Source: Trematomus loennbergii (lineage: Eukaryota > Chordata > Actinopteri > Perciformes > Nototheniidae). Taken from it: a DNA stretch of 64,000 bases. Under the pieces are notes generated by a model. The model did not search any database. It had not been told where the DNA came from and worked only from the letters and a program-made list of their open reading frames with translations. Both the position numbers and the translations under genes were made by a program. Positions 20,652 through 32,442 of the stretch are shown piece after piece; position 1 is the stretch's first letter, and each line of letters begins with the position of its first letter. The stretch covers positions 1-64,000 of the forward strand of contig JAAOOA010001119.1 of the NCBI GenBank assembly GCA_012861695.1, written 5' to 3'.

Positions 20652-20828
20652 GTCAGTAAGGGGTCTCTGCTGGTTCAGCAGTATTGTATGAAACTCAGGG
20701 AGGTGTTTCTCTCTCTGGGGAAACAGATCAGTGATGTTACCCACTGACTGCAGGCTCTCTCATTCTTCCATCAACTATAGAAGAACAGCTGGAAATGCAA
20801 AGCCACATTTAGTCAGTAATCTCCTCTC

Positions 20829-21632
20829 TAGGGCTGCCCTCCACTACAGATTCTTCTAGTCCACTGAGAGTCGTCAATTCAGGCGATTAGTCGACTCACG
20901 TTTAGATATATTATGATTATTCATATATTAGTTTTTTTCTCCCAAAATGGTTTCAGTTTCCAAGGCTGATAAAGAACATTATTATAACAGTGTTGCTTCA
21001 CATAGAATATATAATAAGACTGTAATAATGAACCTTTGAAGTATAAATGAGATCTTACAGTAGAGAGCGCATGAGAGTCACAGCGCACGGACGCAGCGGT
21101 GTGAACAGCAGAAGCTCCGCTAAGGATTCTTAATGTGTGTGAACAAGCAGCGAGGACACACACTGAACATTTAGTTTAGTTTCTATCATTCATATCTGAA
21201 TATAACAACCCAATAAAAACTACACAGGAAACAGAAACAGTGAGAATATGAGCGTGGGCTGAAATCCCTCCGGACATGACGCCCTCATCATGAAATGAGA
21301 GCTTTATGGTGTTCTGAGGTCAGAATGATTTTATATTATAGGTCTCTATATGTTGATACAGAGCTAGGCTGCTGCCTGACTCTCTGCTTTCCTCCCAGTC
21401 TGAGAGAGGAACACACGTTGTGGGATAATCATACGGAGGAGACTTCTTCTCTGTGGAGTCTGCATGTCACCTTGTGGGACTCGTCCTTTACGCTCAGAAA
21501 GATCCACTCTTTAGATTTCCTGCCTGACAGAATGATCTTAATGACCAGGCTCCGCTCTGAATGAAGGCTGAGGGTTTCCAGCTGACTTCTTTAGCCGACT
21601 AACGTTGAGTCGACTGATTGGGGGCAGCCCTA
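20829..21632. mobile_element. hAT-like MITE, TAGGGCTGCCC ends
   Basis: Starts tagggctgccctccactac and ends gattgggggcagcccta, with internal cgactaa/ttagtcg motifs near both ends. About 800 bp. No transposase seen and no clear 8-bp duplication (ctcctctc, caactttc). Confidence 0.65.
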
Positions 21633-23629
21633 CAACTTTCCACCAGACATATGGGGTTTGACAGAAGAGTGGGAAAGGTAGTCTGTTCTTGATGGGATGT
21701 TTTGAGTTTCTACTGGTTACTTCCTGTCATGCAGCTGAGAGCTGTGGCAGGCAGTCGTAGTGTTTGCAGAGAAGATATGATGGGATGTAAAGCATGAGAT
21801 CAGGACTCTGAAGCTGACTCAAAGAACTAACACTTATTTTAAACTGGATCTCAAACTGTTGGATTGTGTTCATCCCTACAGGATCGGAGGGAGACGATCA
21901 GATCCACGATCCAGAAGACCTGTGAGTACTGAAACCATGTCCTCCACTCATCAAGATATGAAACTCTTGAATGGAGCATGACCTCAGAAACAACACTCTT
22001 CTTTCTCTCTTCATCACTCTGTCTGGTTCTCTCCATGTTTCATCATCATCATCATCATTCTCTCTCTCTCACCTTCTCCTCTCAGGTGACAGGAAGACTG
22101 AAAGGTGAGAGGTCGTACCGTGTGAACTTTATTTATTGAGGTTTCCCTGTTTCTCTTTCAGGTCCGGGGGGGTTACCTGCTGACCCGTGTCCGTCTCCAC
22201 AAGTGTCCGCAGGCATCCCATAATACTGCGTTTGGGGGGAAGACGTTCTGTAATCAAAGCTGTCTCTGAAGCGCTCTCAAAGTCTTTGAGGACAAAGTCA
22301 GAAAAAGGACAAGAAGAAGAGATATTTTGAATGTCTTGGACTTCTTTGTGTTTATCACCCCGGGTTAATTAATGTCCGATCAAATGTTCCCATTGGTTTC
22401 TAAAAGGAGCTCTGCCTGGGAGAGATGGGAATGATTCATCGCATATTCAAAATGATTCAGGTATTCGAATATGACTTATGAATATTTTTATTGTAATTTC
22501 TTTTTTTGTGATGCCTAAGTTGATTACATATTATCAAATGATTAATTAAATGTATACGACAGTGCCATTTTAAATATCTTAAGAAAAATATAAAAAAAAA
22601 AAAAACATGTTTAAGGTTACCGAAGTAATCTGCGGCCGTGAGCTGTTATTGGCCATCATGACGCGCATGGTGTTGTTTTTTAATTCAATTATAATGAAGC
22701 GCAAGCTGTGTGCTGGAGTCTTCCTGTCTGTCGGCTCTGCTCACGGATGTATAATAAGGCTCTACGGAGATCAAGCCTACCGCAGAAAATATCTGAACAT
22801 TTGTGCTGTTTGTGTCAGGCGGGTCGTCTGTTAAATCAAGAGTTGTTTACCACGGACTGGAAATCGGGATCAGAATGCTCAGGGTGGATGAGACCGTAGG
22901 TAATGGAAACGCTCTCTGCACGGACGTTGTTTGAGCCGGGATAACTGACTGTTGGTGTTCTTCCTATAGTCATTCATATCGAGAATTACGCTGCTTATAT
23001 CTAGAAAACGCCTCATTGTGACGGCCGTCGCCTCTCCGGTCCTGTTCCTTCTGTTTTGCTGGTTATGTATGTAAATGAGCTGTGTAGTTGCCCCAACGTC
23101 ATTGGCTACCATTTCCTGGTCCTCCTCCGAAGACACTGATTGGAGCACGCCGGGCCCGACGCTCTCCAATCCCCGTGCATCCCAGAGCACACCTTCCGGA
23201 GATGACTACAAAGCCTGGGGACAATGATCACTCGGGAGGCTCTGCTGCGATCAGACGCCTCACACATTTTGCTCCTGTGTCGTGGACACTTCAGTCTTGA
23301 GCTAGACTGTGTTTGACTATTGTGGTCCGTGTTTAGTGTTGTGTGTTTAGCGTGTTTATACGTGTGCTTAGAGTAGCGTGTGTTCAGTTTGTGTTGTTAG
23401 CTGCGTTTGCCTGCAGCCTCCTTCCAATAGAGATGATTGGAAGAGATCTCAGGTGTGTTAATTGGGCTCATTTTCAAGAGTCCTCTTTCTGTTCCCAGCA
23501 GTAGAACTGCGCCCTTTTGCTTCTTTCTTTGGCTTAGGCTACTTTTGACCTCATGTTGTTGAGCACCTTTGTTGACAGCATTGTTTGGAGTTGTTGCTAA
23601 AGAAGCTCACCTTACAAAATATAAATGAA
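21633..23629. other. No recognised gene; possible NLR 3' exons and repeats
   Basis: Mostly unassigned. Candidate splice-bounded pieces on the + strand are at 21881-21921 (acag ... gacct|gtgagt), 22086-22104 (ctcag ... aaag|gtgaga) and from 22162 (ttcag|gtccgg...), which could be terminal exons and 3' UTR of the upstream NLR gene; none has a domain I recognise. 22430-22600 is AT-rich with gattca/attcga motifs like a MITE end. 22607-23300 has short ORFs without recognisable features. Confidence 0.3.
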
Positions 23630-24200
23630 ATGCTATTGCTTTTGCATCGTTGATAGCTCGATGACTAATTCTTCTTAGATGGAAGGATGAATCCTCACCC
23701 ACCCATCCTCACTGGATTAGAGACCTGTTGCAAATGTAGCATCTGGAGAAAACCCGGTCCACTCTGATGGAACGACTGATAGATTTCTTAAGGCCTGGCA
23801 GCCATTGATCACACACGTAGAGAAGTGCAAGACTTAACTCTTTAAAGAACATTGTGTATAGATTAGAGCGTTGCTGAATCTGGGCTGCTACCATTTCTAA
23901 AGCAATATTGTACGTTTTGTATATATTTAGTTTTTTTGTTCGTCGTTTGCTTTGTATGTTTCTATAAAAAAAAGGTTTTTTCAATTTTGCGAACGTGTAC
24001 ACTTCTCTAATTTACTTCTTTAGTTATCTTTCTTTCATGCTGGGGTAGGGGTGGGGGTATATTTGATCTGCTTGTTGGCAGTCTGGTTTAAATGTGCACT
24101 GTTGCATCTACAGGATATTTGACTTCTCAATGACATTCTGTAGGATTTTTCTTTATAATGAACATTTTCAAAAATAAAGTGTTGAAAAAAAAAAAAAACT
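23630..24200 (+). pseudogene. L1-like LINE 3' end with poly(A)
   Basis: Reads WKDESSPTHPHWIRDLLQM, a stop, then HLEKTRSTLMERLIDFLRPG, which resembles the extreme C-terminus of L1-type ORF2 (W.RD....LEKIR.T...F...WQPF). It is followed by ~400 bp of AT-rich 3' UTR, an aataaa at 24173 and a run of A at 24185-24199. A single stop codon interrupts the C-terminus. The 5' limit is unclear. Confidence 0.5.
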
Positions 24201-24349
24201 TCACTCATTGTCCCTGCAGGTGTTTTACCTGCCGACACGCCCACTAATGGTACAAAGTGATTTAGAAGCTGCTGCTGATCTGAGGTCAGTCCCAACATCA
24301 CTCATCAGGCATCAGAGACCTCAAAGGGGTCGAGCACCTGCCCTGACAC

Positions 24350-24905
24350 TACGTACTGATATACACCTGAAATCAGCAGGAGAGGACTCTTTAAAGTAGA
24401 CACTACATACTGATATACACCTGAACATCAGCAGGAGAGGACTCTTTAAAGTAGAGACACTACATACTGATATACACCTGAACATCAGGAGGAGAGGACT
24501 CTTTAAAGTAGAGACACTGCATACTGATATACACCTGAACATCAGCAGGAGAGGACTCTTTAAAGTAGAGACACTACATACTGATATACACCTGAACATC
24601 AGGAGGAGAGGACTCTTTAAAGTAGAGACACTGCATACTGATATACACCTGAACATCAGCAGGAGAGGACTCTTTAAAGTAGAGACACTACATACTGATA
24701 TACACCTGAACATCAGCAGGAGAGGACTCTTTAAAGTAGAGACACTACATACTGATATACACCTGAACATCAGCAGGAGAGGACTCTTTAAAGTAGAGAC
24801 ACTACATACTGATATACACCTGAACATCAGCAGGAGAGGACTCTTTAAAGTAGAGACACTACATACTGATATACACCTGAACATCAGCAGGAGAGGACTC
24901 TTTAA
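24350..24905. repeat. 57-bp minisatellite, left half
   Basis: Nearly ten copies of a 57-bp unit (ctctttaaagtagagacact, acatactgatatacacctga, acatcagcaggagagga). Variation is low (cag/gag; acat/gcat). The array stops at a TTAA where Kolobok begins and resumes at 32443, so it was a single array of ~20 units before insertion. 57 is a multiple of three, hence the long minus-strand ORF, which I do not regard as a gene. Confidence 0.9.
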
Positions 24906-25150
24906 AGAGCCTGTGACATCCTCCCAACAACTGTTGTGCAATGACATATTGGGCTACTAGTAATCTCGAACCATCAGCTTAAAAAAGAAGGTGCGATACC
25001 GTTCCGATAAATATAAATAATTTCGAACATCTCGGGGAAATTCCTTCGACTCATTTTGAAGTTTGGGGAAGCCGGAAGTGACGTCACTGCGGGAAAGCTT
25101 CACTGTGCGCGAGAGCCAAACACGGACAAAGTGTGTTGTCATACGTAAGA

Positions 25151-28100
25151 ATGGTTCGACGATGCGTTGTGTCTGGGTGTTCCCATACAGCAAATGATGA
25201 ACTAAACATCAGCATCCATAGCTTTCCCACAGATGTCAAGCGTCAGCGAACATGGGAGAAAAACGTACAGAACACAAGGGCCAAATGGTCTGTGAAGAAC
25301 CCCCGAACGACCTACATATGCAGCGCCCACTTTCTGCCCGATATTTCGAGGAAAGGCCTATGTTGATGGTTGGAAGTGGGATAGATGTAACGTGAAAACG
25401 GATTCTGAAGCCGTCAGCAGTGCCTACTCTCTTTCCCACGCCGTCGCAAATCCGTCAAGGCACCGGAGACTTCGCCACTGACACCGCCACCCCCCCAGCA
25501 AAACGCCACAGAAGTGCCTACTTCGAGAAACGGGAGAAAACTCAGGTAAAAACAAATACTTTGGCCGCGATTCAGTTTAGCAATCGTGTAACTTGAATAA
25601 TTCCTGATGTAATAATTGTAATGTAAATGTCACCCTTGTGCTTGTAGGTTTTGGATTCTCTCCTAAAGCCACGTTTGACAGCTGATGGTGCATCAGCTGT
25701 ACATACTTCAACTGCAGGCAGTGATGCATCAGAGGATCCCATGCAAGAGACGCCAGGCACTATGACCTCTGCATGCCAAACTGATCCAGTAAAGGAGAAG
25801 AAAAAGCCTCAGAGGAGCAAAGGGGTTCAAACTAAGCCGCGAGAAAAGACAACAGGTGCTTAAATGATTATCAGTTACAAAATGAAGTGCATATGTGTGT
25901 CCAGCATTGTACAATCCCTCTGTGCTATACAAGATGCCTCATCGAGAACCAAGTTATATTAATTATGTTCCTGTCCCTCTATTATAATACCACCTACATT
26001 ATATGATTTTCTTGGTGCAGGCAAGGTCTTATAATGGAGGGACCACTTACCAGTGTAATCCAATTATGCATATACATATATATACAAAGCATATCAAGTT
26101 TATAAATCAAAGGAAGATGAATTTGGCAATGCATAGGATTTATGTATTAAATACCGAGTCAAAATAATGGTTTTGGGAGGGAGGGGGTATGTAGATGATA
26201 ACATAATTCAATAACAACATTTCCATCTCATAAAATCGTACATGTACATGTATCACAGCATGTCAAGTTTGGCGTGACATTTATATTGAACTATTAGGCG
26301 AAATATACGTGGACCCTGGCAAATAAGCCTAAAATGCAAGTGGCATTTTTTTTTTTCATATCATAATTCATATTTGGAAATCTCTTTTCAGGGACTCCAA
26401 TAGAGAGGAAGCTGTTCCAAGACACTGGCAGTCAATGCAACATCATTCCCACCCCAAAGAAAGAGGCATCATCATCATCATCATCATCTCATCTCCATCT
26501 CCACCTTCATCACCAGGATATCATCCACCTTCGTCACCCGACCTTTCATCATCAGAAGATGACTACCAGAAGAACAGTGAGCCAGATATGGATGAGCCTG
26601 TCACACCCATCCACAAGGAGAAGAAGTTTATTGTCTTCATGACTTGCCTCACGAGGTTGCTCACCTGGTGCCACTGCCCCGACTGTGGTTCAGTTGACAT
26701 TTCCACATGCCACAATGTCATTGGCTCACTCCTAGTCATTACGTTGTCATGTGCATCTTGCTTCAAGAAAGTGACATGGAACAGCCAACCCTACATCGGC
26801 AGCACACCAGCGGGCAACATTCTCTTGTCCGCTTCAATTTTGTTGGCAGGTGCCACTGCAGGAAAGGTTCTGCGGGTTATGAGAACCATGGCATTGGCGA
26901 CCATATCTTCACGGACATATTTCCGGCACCAGAGAAGTGTTTTGTTGCCAGTTGTCCAGCGAGTATGGAACATGAGACAGACATTCTTGCTTGGCACATT
27001 TCAGGCAGAGGGAAGGGACCTGGTCCTGGGAGGTGATGGCAGGGCCGATAGCCCGGGACATTGTGCAAAGTTTGGGAGTTACACCATGTTGGAGCTGCAT
27101 GCCAATGTAGTGATAGATATTCAGCTAGTTCAGGTGGGTTACCGGTATCTGAAGAAGTTTATGAGCAGGGTTGAAATCACTTGACTGATATATTTTGTAT
27201 ATGCAAAACACTGATATTAAGTGTATTTTTGAAATATCTATTATTACATTTGTTGACATTTTTGCAAATAATTAGCCAATGGTGTGGCCAATTCAAACCA
27301 GCTGCATTGGACATATGGACAAAATAGATTTAGAATAAAACCACAGCTAGGTTTGCATAATTGTTTTTCTCGTGGTTTTCCAATGATTCTATTTACAAAA
27401 TGTCTAGGTGCTTTAATCCACAAATTAGTTTTAAATAATAAAATTGTATATACCAATTTGATAATGAATTAAAATATATTAACTTAGGACATTAATTATT
27501 TAAAATGATTTAGTTTGGATTATTACATATTAAACCTGTTATCTATTACATTTACTGCAGGTCTAAGTGTAGTTATATTTGCATTGTATACATTTGTCTA
27601 ATACCTATGTATCTGTTTTCTGCTGTTTTAGAGCAATGAATGTGGTGGTAGCTACCATATGGAGAAAACTGGGTTGGAGCGCTCCCTGGCTCATCTTGAG
27701 CGACAGGGACTTGCAGTTGGCACGATGGTCACCGACCGACACCGGCAAATAGCCAAGTGGCTCAGAGAGACCTACCCCCACATTGAGCACCTCTATGATA
27801 TCTGGCATGTAGCAAAAGGTTTGTGTCAGCATTTGACATTTGACTAAGTGACATATACCTCGCTTGAGTAAACATTTCTTAGTATGTTTAGCACTTGGCT
27901 CTCTGAGCTCTCTTATATGTGATGGAATTCTTAACACACAGATATGATATAAATGTAGATACATGTAGGATTATAAATGCAATCATGTAATTGTTTTGTG
28001 GCTTGGTTATGTATTTGTAAAATAGATAAATATTTACTTTCTACATTTTATTTGCAGATCTGAGTAGTCTAGTCTATACAGCTGTGCTAAGTTTGTGAAC

Positions 28101-29999
28101 ATATTGATGTCCTTTAGATTTAAACTATTTATTTAATGCAAACATCTGTTTGTGCCTCTATATATTTCTAGGATTTTCCAAAAAGCTGCTTGCGGCATCC
28201 AATGAGCGGGAGTGTCAGGTGCTTCGCCCATGGATAAAGAGTGTGAGCAACCATATGTACTGGTGTGCGTGTCGACCCCTTCTGGTCAAGGAGCCCAGAT
28301 TGTGGCAAAATGGGAGTCGGTTGTGTCTCATGTACAGAACGTACACACAGGCCATGGAGACCTATTCCCGTCATGCATCCATGGCAGGCTGGAGGGGAGG
28401 GAGTCCCACAAGAAATGGCTGGAACCATGTAAGTGGTTTTCTTCTCCCAAATGTAATATATAATTAGCATATACTATATACAAATCCTGAACTGTAAATA
28501 TACATGGCTACACATTTTAAGTTACTGATAATGGATCAATGTAATCAGTTGCCAGTAATCAGCAACAATTCTTTGTGCAGTCCCAAAACAGAATTTTAGG
28601 GACCAAAGAAAATAAATGTGAGGGATTTTTTTCTGTTAGGTTATATAATATAGGATCAAAGGTATCCAAAATGGCAAACAGTCGTATTAAAACAGGTTCT
28701 TGTATTTAAATACAACCTCATCATTTTGCAGTGGTATGTAATATATGATATATGCAAGTTGCCATAGGGTAAACTTTTAAAAATATTTTTCAGCATCCAA
28801 GGCAGCAGTCAAATTGGAGACGCTGGTGTGCAACAAACCCTGTGTAAAGACATTTGAAGCTATCTGGGGGCTGCCAAACATCAGCAGTGGAGGGATTCCA
28901 CAGCCTCCTTATCCAGTTTGCGCCGAAGATGTATGTCTTCTCTTACACAGGAATGCTTTGTCGGTAAGTTTATCACCATTGATCCGGCTTGCAGTGTTTT
29001 AAAAATAACCATGAGGTCTAGCAATAATACATATTTTATATGAAGTAGCCCTTGAGAAACTGGATTGAAATGAGATATCGAAGTATTTTGCAAATGTATG
29101 TTAAATTCTGTTTTAAAAGTAACACAGGTACACATAAAATTCAGGAACCGCCCCCCTCCCAGTTTGTATGAATCCCAGTAATTGACAAATATTAAGACAT
29201 AATTATGCTCCAATTCTTATTGCAGGATACTGATTGCAGCCCTCCACTTCAATGAAAATGCCAACCGGGTGCAAGGCGTGACAAAGGCTGGGGAAGCCAT
29301 GTACAGCATCAAGTACCCAAAGGGTAGAAAGGGAGCAGCAGTGCTTCGCAGAGTGTTGGAAAGTCCAACCTATGGTGAGTGAAATTTGTAATAATGTAAT
29401 AAACAAAAAGTAAAGACAACATGATGTGGTTGCCATGCACATTGTATCAGTGACATTCTGTAACATACAACCTTGTAACATTACCAATTCCTTCCTCAGA
29501 CAGAGATAATTCATTAAGGCATTTGTGCATTTAGTAAGGTTTGCACAGTGATGCATGACTATTGTGAAGTGACGCAAGAATCAATTACAAAATTGCAACA
29601 GCATGTCTTGAACTATTTCAGCTGTAGCTAGAGTCCAAAAATATTGCTAAAGCTGGGCAATGGGGCTCTCTAGAAGTGGCTAGTTTTCTGTTTCATTGTG
29701 TTTTAATATGCACATGAGTGTACCTTCGAATGTATTGTAACAGGAATAATAACCAAAATATGAAGACACTTTTATTTGCACAATATATATTATATATATA
29801 ATTGATCACGGAAATTGGCACTTGCAGAATATGCCCAAGAACTCCTGGCAGAAGTAGTGAAGGAGTGCACAGACAAGAGAATGTTGAGGCAGAGTTCGCA
29901 GTGGAACCAGTGAATGTGCCACCCCCACTTTGTGCCCAGTTCCCACATCCCGAGAAAGCAGACTTTGTCAAGCAACACCTAAGCCGCTTCAAGAAATAA
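25151..29999 (+). pseudogene. Kolobok THAP transposase, eight exons, several single-base frame breaks
   Basis: Exons inferred from AG/GT borders: ~25151-25547, 25648-25855, 26392-27133, 27632-27818, 28172-28428, 28794-28963, 29226-29374, 29828-29999. The N-terminus is a THAP zinc finger (MVRRCVVSGCSH, ...C.AHF, LKPSAVPTLF). The core has CHCPDCGS, then LGGDGRADSPGHCAKFGSYT (first Asp), VTDRHRQIAKWLRE and DIWHVAKG (second Asp region), and SAVEGFHSL (likely Glu). It ends LSRFKK. The enzyme would excise and insert the element at TTAA. Frame breaks occur twice in the THAP region (~25343, ~25396), in a (tca)n run (~26475), and in exons 5 (~28267), 6 (~28870) and 8 (~29845). All look like single-base or few-base indels; I found no in-frame nonsense substitution. 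Confidence 0.8.
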
Positions 30000-30272
30000 A
30001 TTAGGTTCATCAGGTTCTGGCTGTGGCTCTTGAAATCCCTGGTAGTCGGGTGATGGGAAGGTATCACGGATCTTCACCACGACACAGGCAGGCAGTGGTA
30101 CCCTGATTTGCTTGCCGAGGTATCCCCAGCACCATCGTACAAATTGGCGGTAGGCAGTGTAGCGTCGACGTCTGTAGTGAAAAACATAGGGAGAGTTAGT
30201 TGTTAGCTTTAATATGCATCATACATTACGAAATGTAAGATGTTCATATCTGTAAAATAGTTTTGTGATGTG

Positions 30273-30721
30273 TGTTACGTGCCGTAGTGGGTGCTTGTGT
30301 GTCTCTCTCTCTCCCTGATTGTCTCCAGGTGCAGCCTCTCCCCCAGGTGCTCCCAATCACCAATCAGGGCCTCTATAAAGGACCTGAGGAAGGCTGCAGT
30401 GGCCCTCTCCCCTTCTCCTCTGGCTGCATGTGTGCAGCATGGTGTCTGTGTCTCTGTGTGAGGCCTAGTTTAATGTGTGTGTTGCTCATTGTTAGGAGAT
30501 GAGCTCCAGTGTACCTTTGTACCTTGTTTAATGTAGTCACTTTCTGTTTAAAGAAAGTTGTTATAGTTTATTTTGCAAGTTGGCTGGTGAGCCCTTTTTC
30601 TTTGTTTAATTAAAAGTCCATCTTGTGGCTTCACAAACCGGTTTCCTCTCCTTTTTCTCTTGCCCGTTGTTTGTGTTTTGTTACTTCTCTTTGGTTCCCC
30701 TAGTCCAGTGGGAACGTAACA
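30273..30721 (+). mobile_element. Solo LTR in intron 2 of the P2X7-like gene
   Basis: Runs from tgttacgtgccgtag to gggaacgtaaca, inverted ends TGTTACG/CGTAACA, with a 4-bp direct repeat tgtg on each side (30269-30272, 30722-30725). Contains tataaagg (~30374) as a possible TATA box. 449 bp. Orientation is set by the TATA-like site. It post-dates the Kolobok element. Confidence 0.7.
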
Positions 30722-31569
30722 TGTGGCAAATCTAATAAGTACTATGGCAAATGCCCACAAAGTGACAGTGAAATATGTCTGTTACCACTTGTAGTAGTAA
30801 TGTTTCAGTGGGCAAGCTAAAATCTGTAGTGGTATTGTCATCAGTGTACATGGTCGCCTACTTGCATCAATATGGTATGAACAGTGTATAGTGTTTGCAC
30901 ATCAGAAGTTTAATTTGTTGTCAGATTATACATACTCGTGTGGAGATTTGTTGAGGTGGCCATGGTTCTGCTTGTAGTATGAATAGGCCACGTCCAGCAC
31001 ATATTCATTTAGGCAGACTGCCTCAAATCCAGGGTGCTGTGTGATGCAGGATCCCCATGGTTGCCATTGAGTGCCTGGACCTTTGCCAGCTCTCTGCAGC
31101 ATACACACTCCTGTACTGTTTCCAGGTTGTCTGCTCTGCAGCATCCACATGTGCACCTTGAAAACAACAGCTGTATTTTTAGAAATGCTGCATGAATTGT
31201 AATAAACATTAGTAAAATGTGGTATATATTGTGTGTGATAAAAATCATTGTAAACATGATTCATCACATATTTGCTGTTTGTAATCTACCACATCTTTAT
31301 TTTATTAACATGCATTAATTAATAGGAAGCCAACAATTAATTGTTGCCTAATGGAATATATTTACTCCAGAAGCTATAGATTTTCAGGGGTAGGGGTAAC
31401 ATCCATTTGAAATATAATTATTATGCAATACAATTTGTAGACCACCCATTCACAAGTGGTCAAAGGCACTTTTGGCAGTGATGTGTGACCAAGCTTGGAC
31501 ATGACCACCCCATTTCTGTTTTGTTTTTTTAACACAATGTTGGGAAATTAATGGATAAAATGCACAGAT

Positions 31570-31850
31570 TATGATTTATGATCATGATTATTATTATTCC
31601 CACTCCGATCGGGCCACTAGGTCCACTGTTTCCCGCAGCGAGGCTCCACCGTTGACAGTTTACGTGGCCCATCGGGACGAATCCCGATGGGCCGGTACCG
31701 AAGTTGACCGGTCGGATAAGTCACTAGCACATCCCCCACTCCCCCCGTTGACAATTTACTAGTGGTACCGAAGTAATAATAATAATAAATTGTATTTTTA
31801 TAGCGCTTTTCTCTAACCCAAAGACGCTTGGTGGGCCGGTCTTCTTCTTC
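31570..31850. repeat. SINE-like repeat in intron 1 of the P2X7-like gene
   Basis: GC-rich head with two similar halves (ccgttgacagtttac and ccgttgacaatttac; ggtaccgaagt twice), followed by (AAT)n and ttttatagcgctttt as in the repeat at 928-1200. Confidence 0.4.
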
Positions 31851-32442
31851 TAACAGATAAAACATAAACTGATTAGTGTCCACTGCCATTATTTAAAACA
31901 GAATCGTTATTTAGTCAAACTCCGTAAATAAAATAGTTTACAAACCATTCCACATTGTTCAGACGTTGTAGGTCAAGAGGTATCTCGCGATCGTCGGGCG
32001 GGTTGTCATCTCCACTGTCCGACTCGGAGTTCGTTTCATCCGATTCAGAGGCATATGGTTCGTATCGGTAGGGCATATAGCCAATATCGTCTACAGTATC
32101 ACTTTCCGATCCTTCAGCCTCATATGAGCTGTCAGACACGTTCAAAATTAAACTTTCATCGCTGTCTGAGCTTGCTGCTGTGTGCGCCATCTTGCGTTTA
32201 CATGCAGTTACTGGGATTTGGAACGGTGCAGCTGGAGCTCTTGGCCCGCAATTACGTCACACATCATTTGGCGGGATTTGAAGAATCCCCAAGAAGATCC
32301 AGAATATGGTCAACATTGAAGGGCAGATTAATGGTTATCAAAGTACAAATATCCAAAATCAGTTCAGTAACGGTTTTCAAGGGGACAATATTTACTCAAA
32401 TTGATGGGTTTGGATGATGGGGAAATCCGTGTCACAGGCTCT

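Larger units (their letters stand above)
29979..32190 (-). pseudogene. P2X7 C-terminal (ballast)-domain-like zinc protein inside Kolobok, three exons
   Basis: Exons: 32190-31946, 31156-30936, 30171-29979 (minus strand), GT..AG borders, phase 2 introns, ~219 residues. The N-terminus is acidic and Ser-rich (MAHTAASSDSDESLILNVSD). Across the first junction it reads W-CTCGCC, then ECVCCREL, CITQHPGFEAVCLNEYVLDV and, in exon 3, RRRYTAYRQFVRWCWGYLG, LPACVVVKIRDTFP and YQGF. This order (WC.CG.C, CC, CIT, R..AYR..W, LP.C...IR..FP, Y.GF) matches the zinc-binding cytoplasmic tail of P2X7, without any channel segment. No membrane helix or signal peptide is seen. One base is missing in exon 2 (near 31050). 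Its stop (29979-29981) lies inside the last transposase exon, so the two coding ends overlap by 21 nt on opposite strands. Confidence 0.75.
24906..32442. mobile_element. Kolobok transposon with two convergent genes
   Basis: Terminal inverted repeats agagcctgtgaca (24906-24918) and tgtcacaggctct (32430-32442), flanked by TTAA (24902-24905, 32443-32446). TTAA targeting plus a THAP-domain transposase is the hallmark of the Kolobok superfamily. The + strand carries an eight-exon transposase (25151-29999). The - strand carries a three-exon gene for a P2X7-tail-like zinc protein (32190-29979). Introns contain a solo LTR (30273-30721) and a SINE-like repeat (~31570-31850). Length 7.5 kb. Confidence 0.85.

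Noticed and set aside
24321..24947. 208-codon minus-strand ORF (and 187 codons at 32432-32995) of MFRCISVCSVSTLKSPLLL repeats
   Set aside because: Result of a 57-bp unit with no stop in one frame; no domain, and it is cut by Kolobok.
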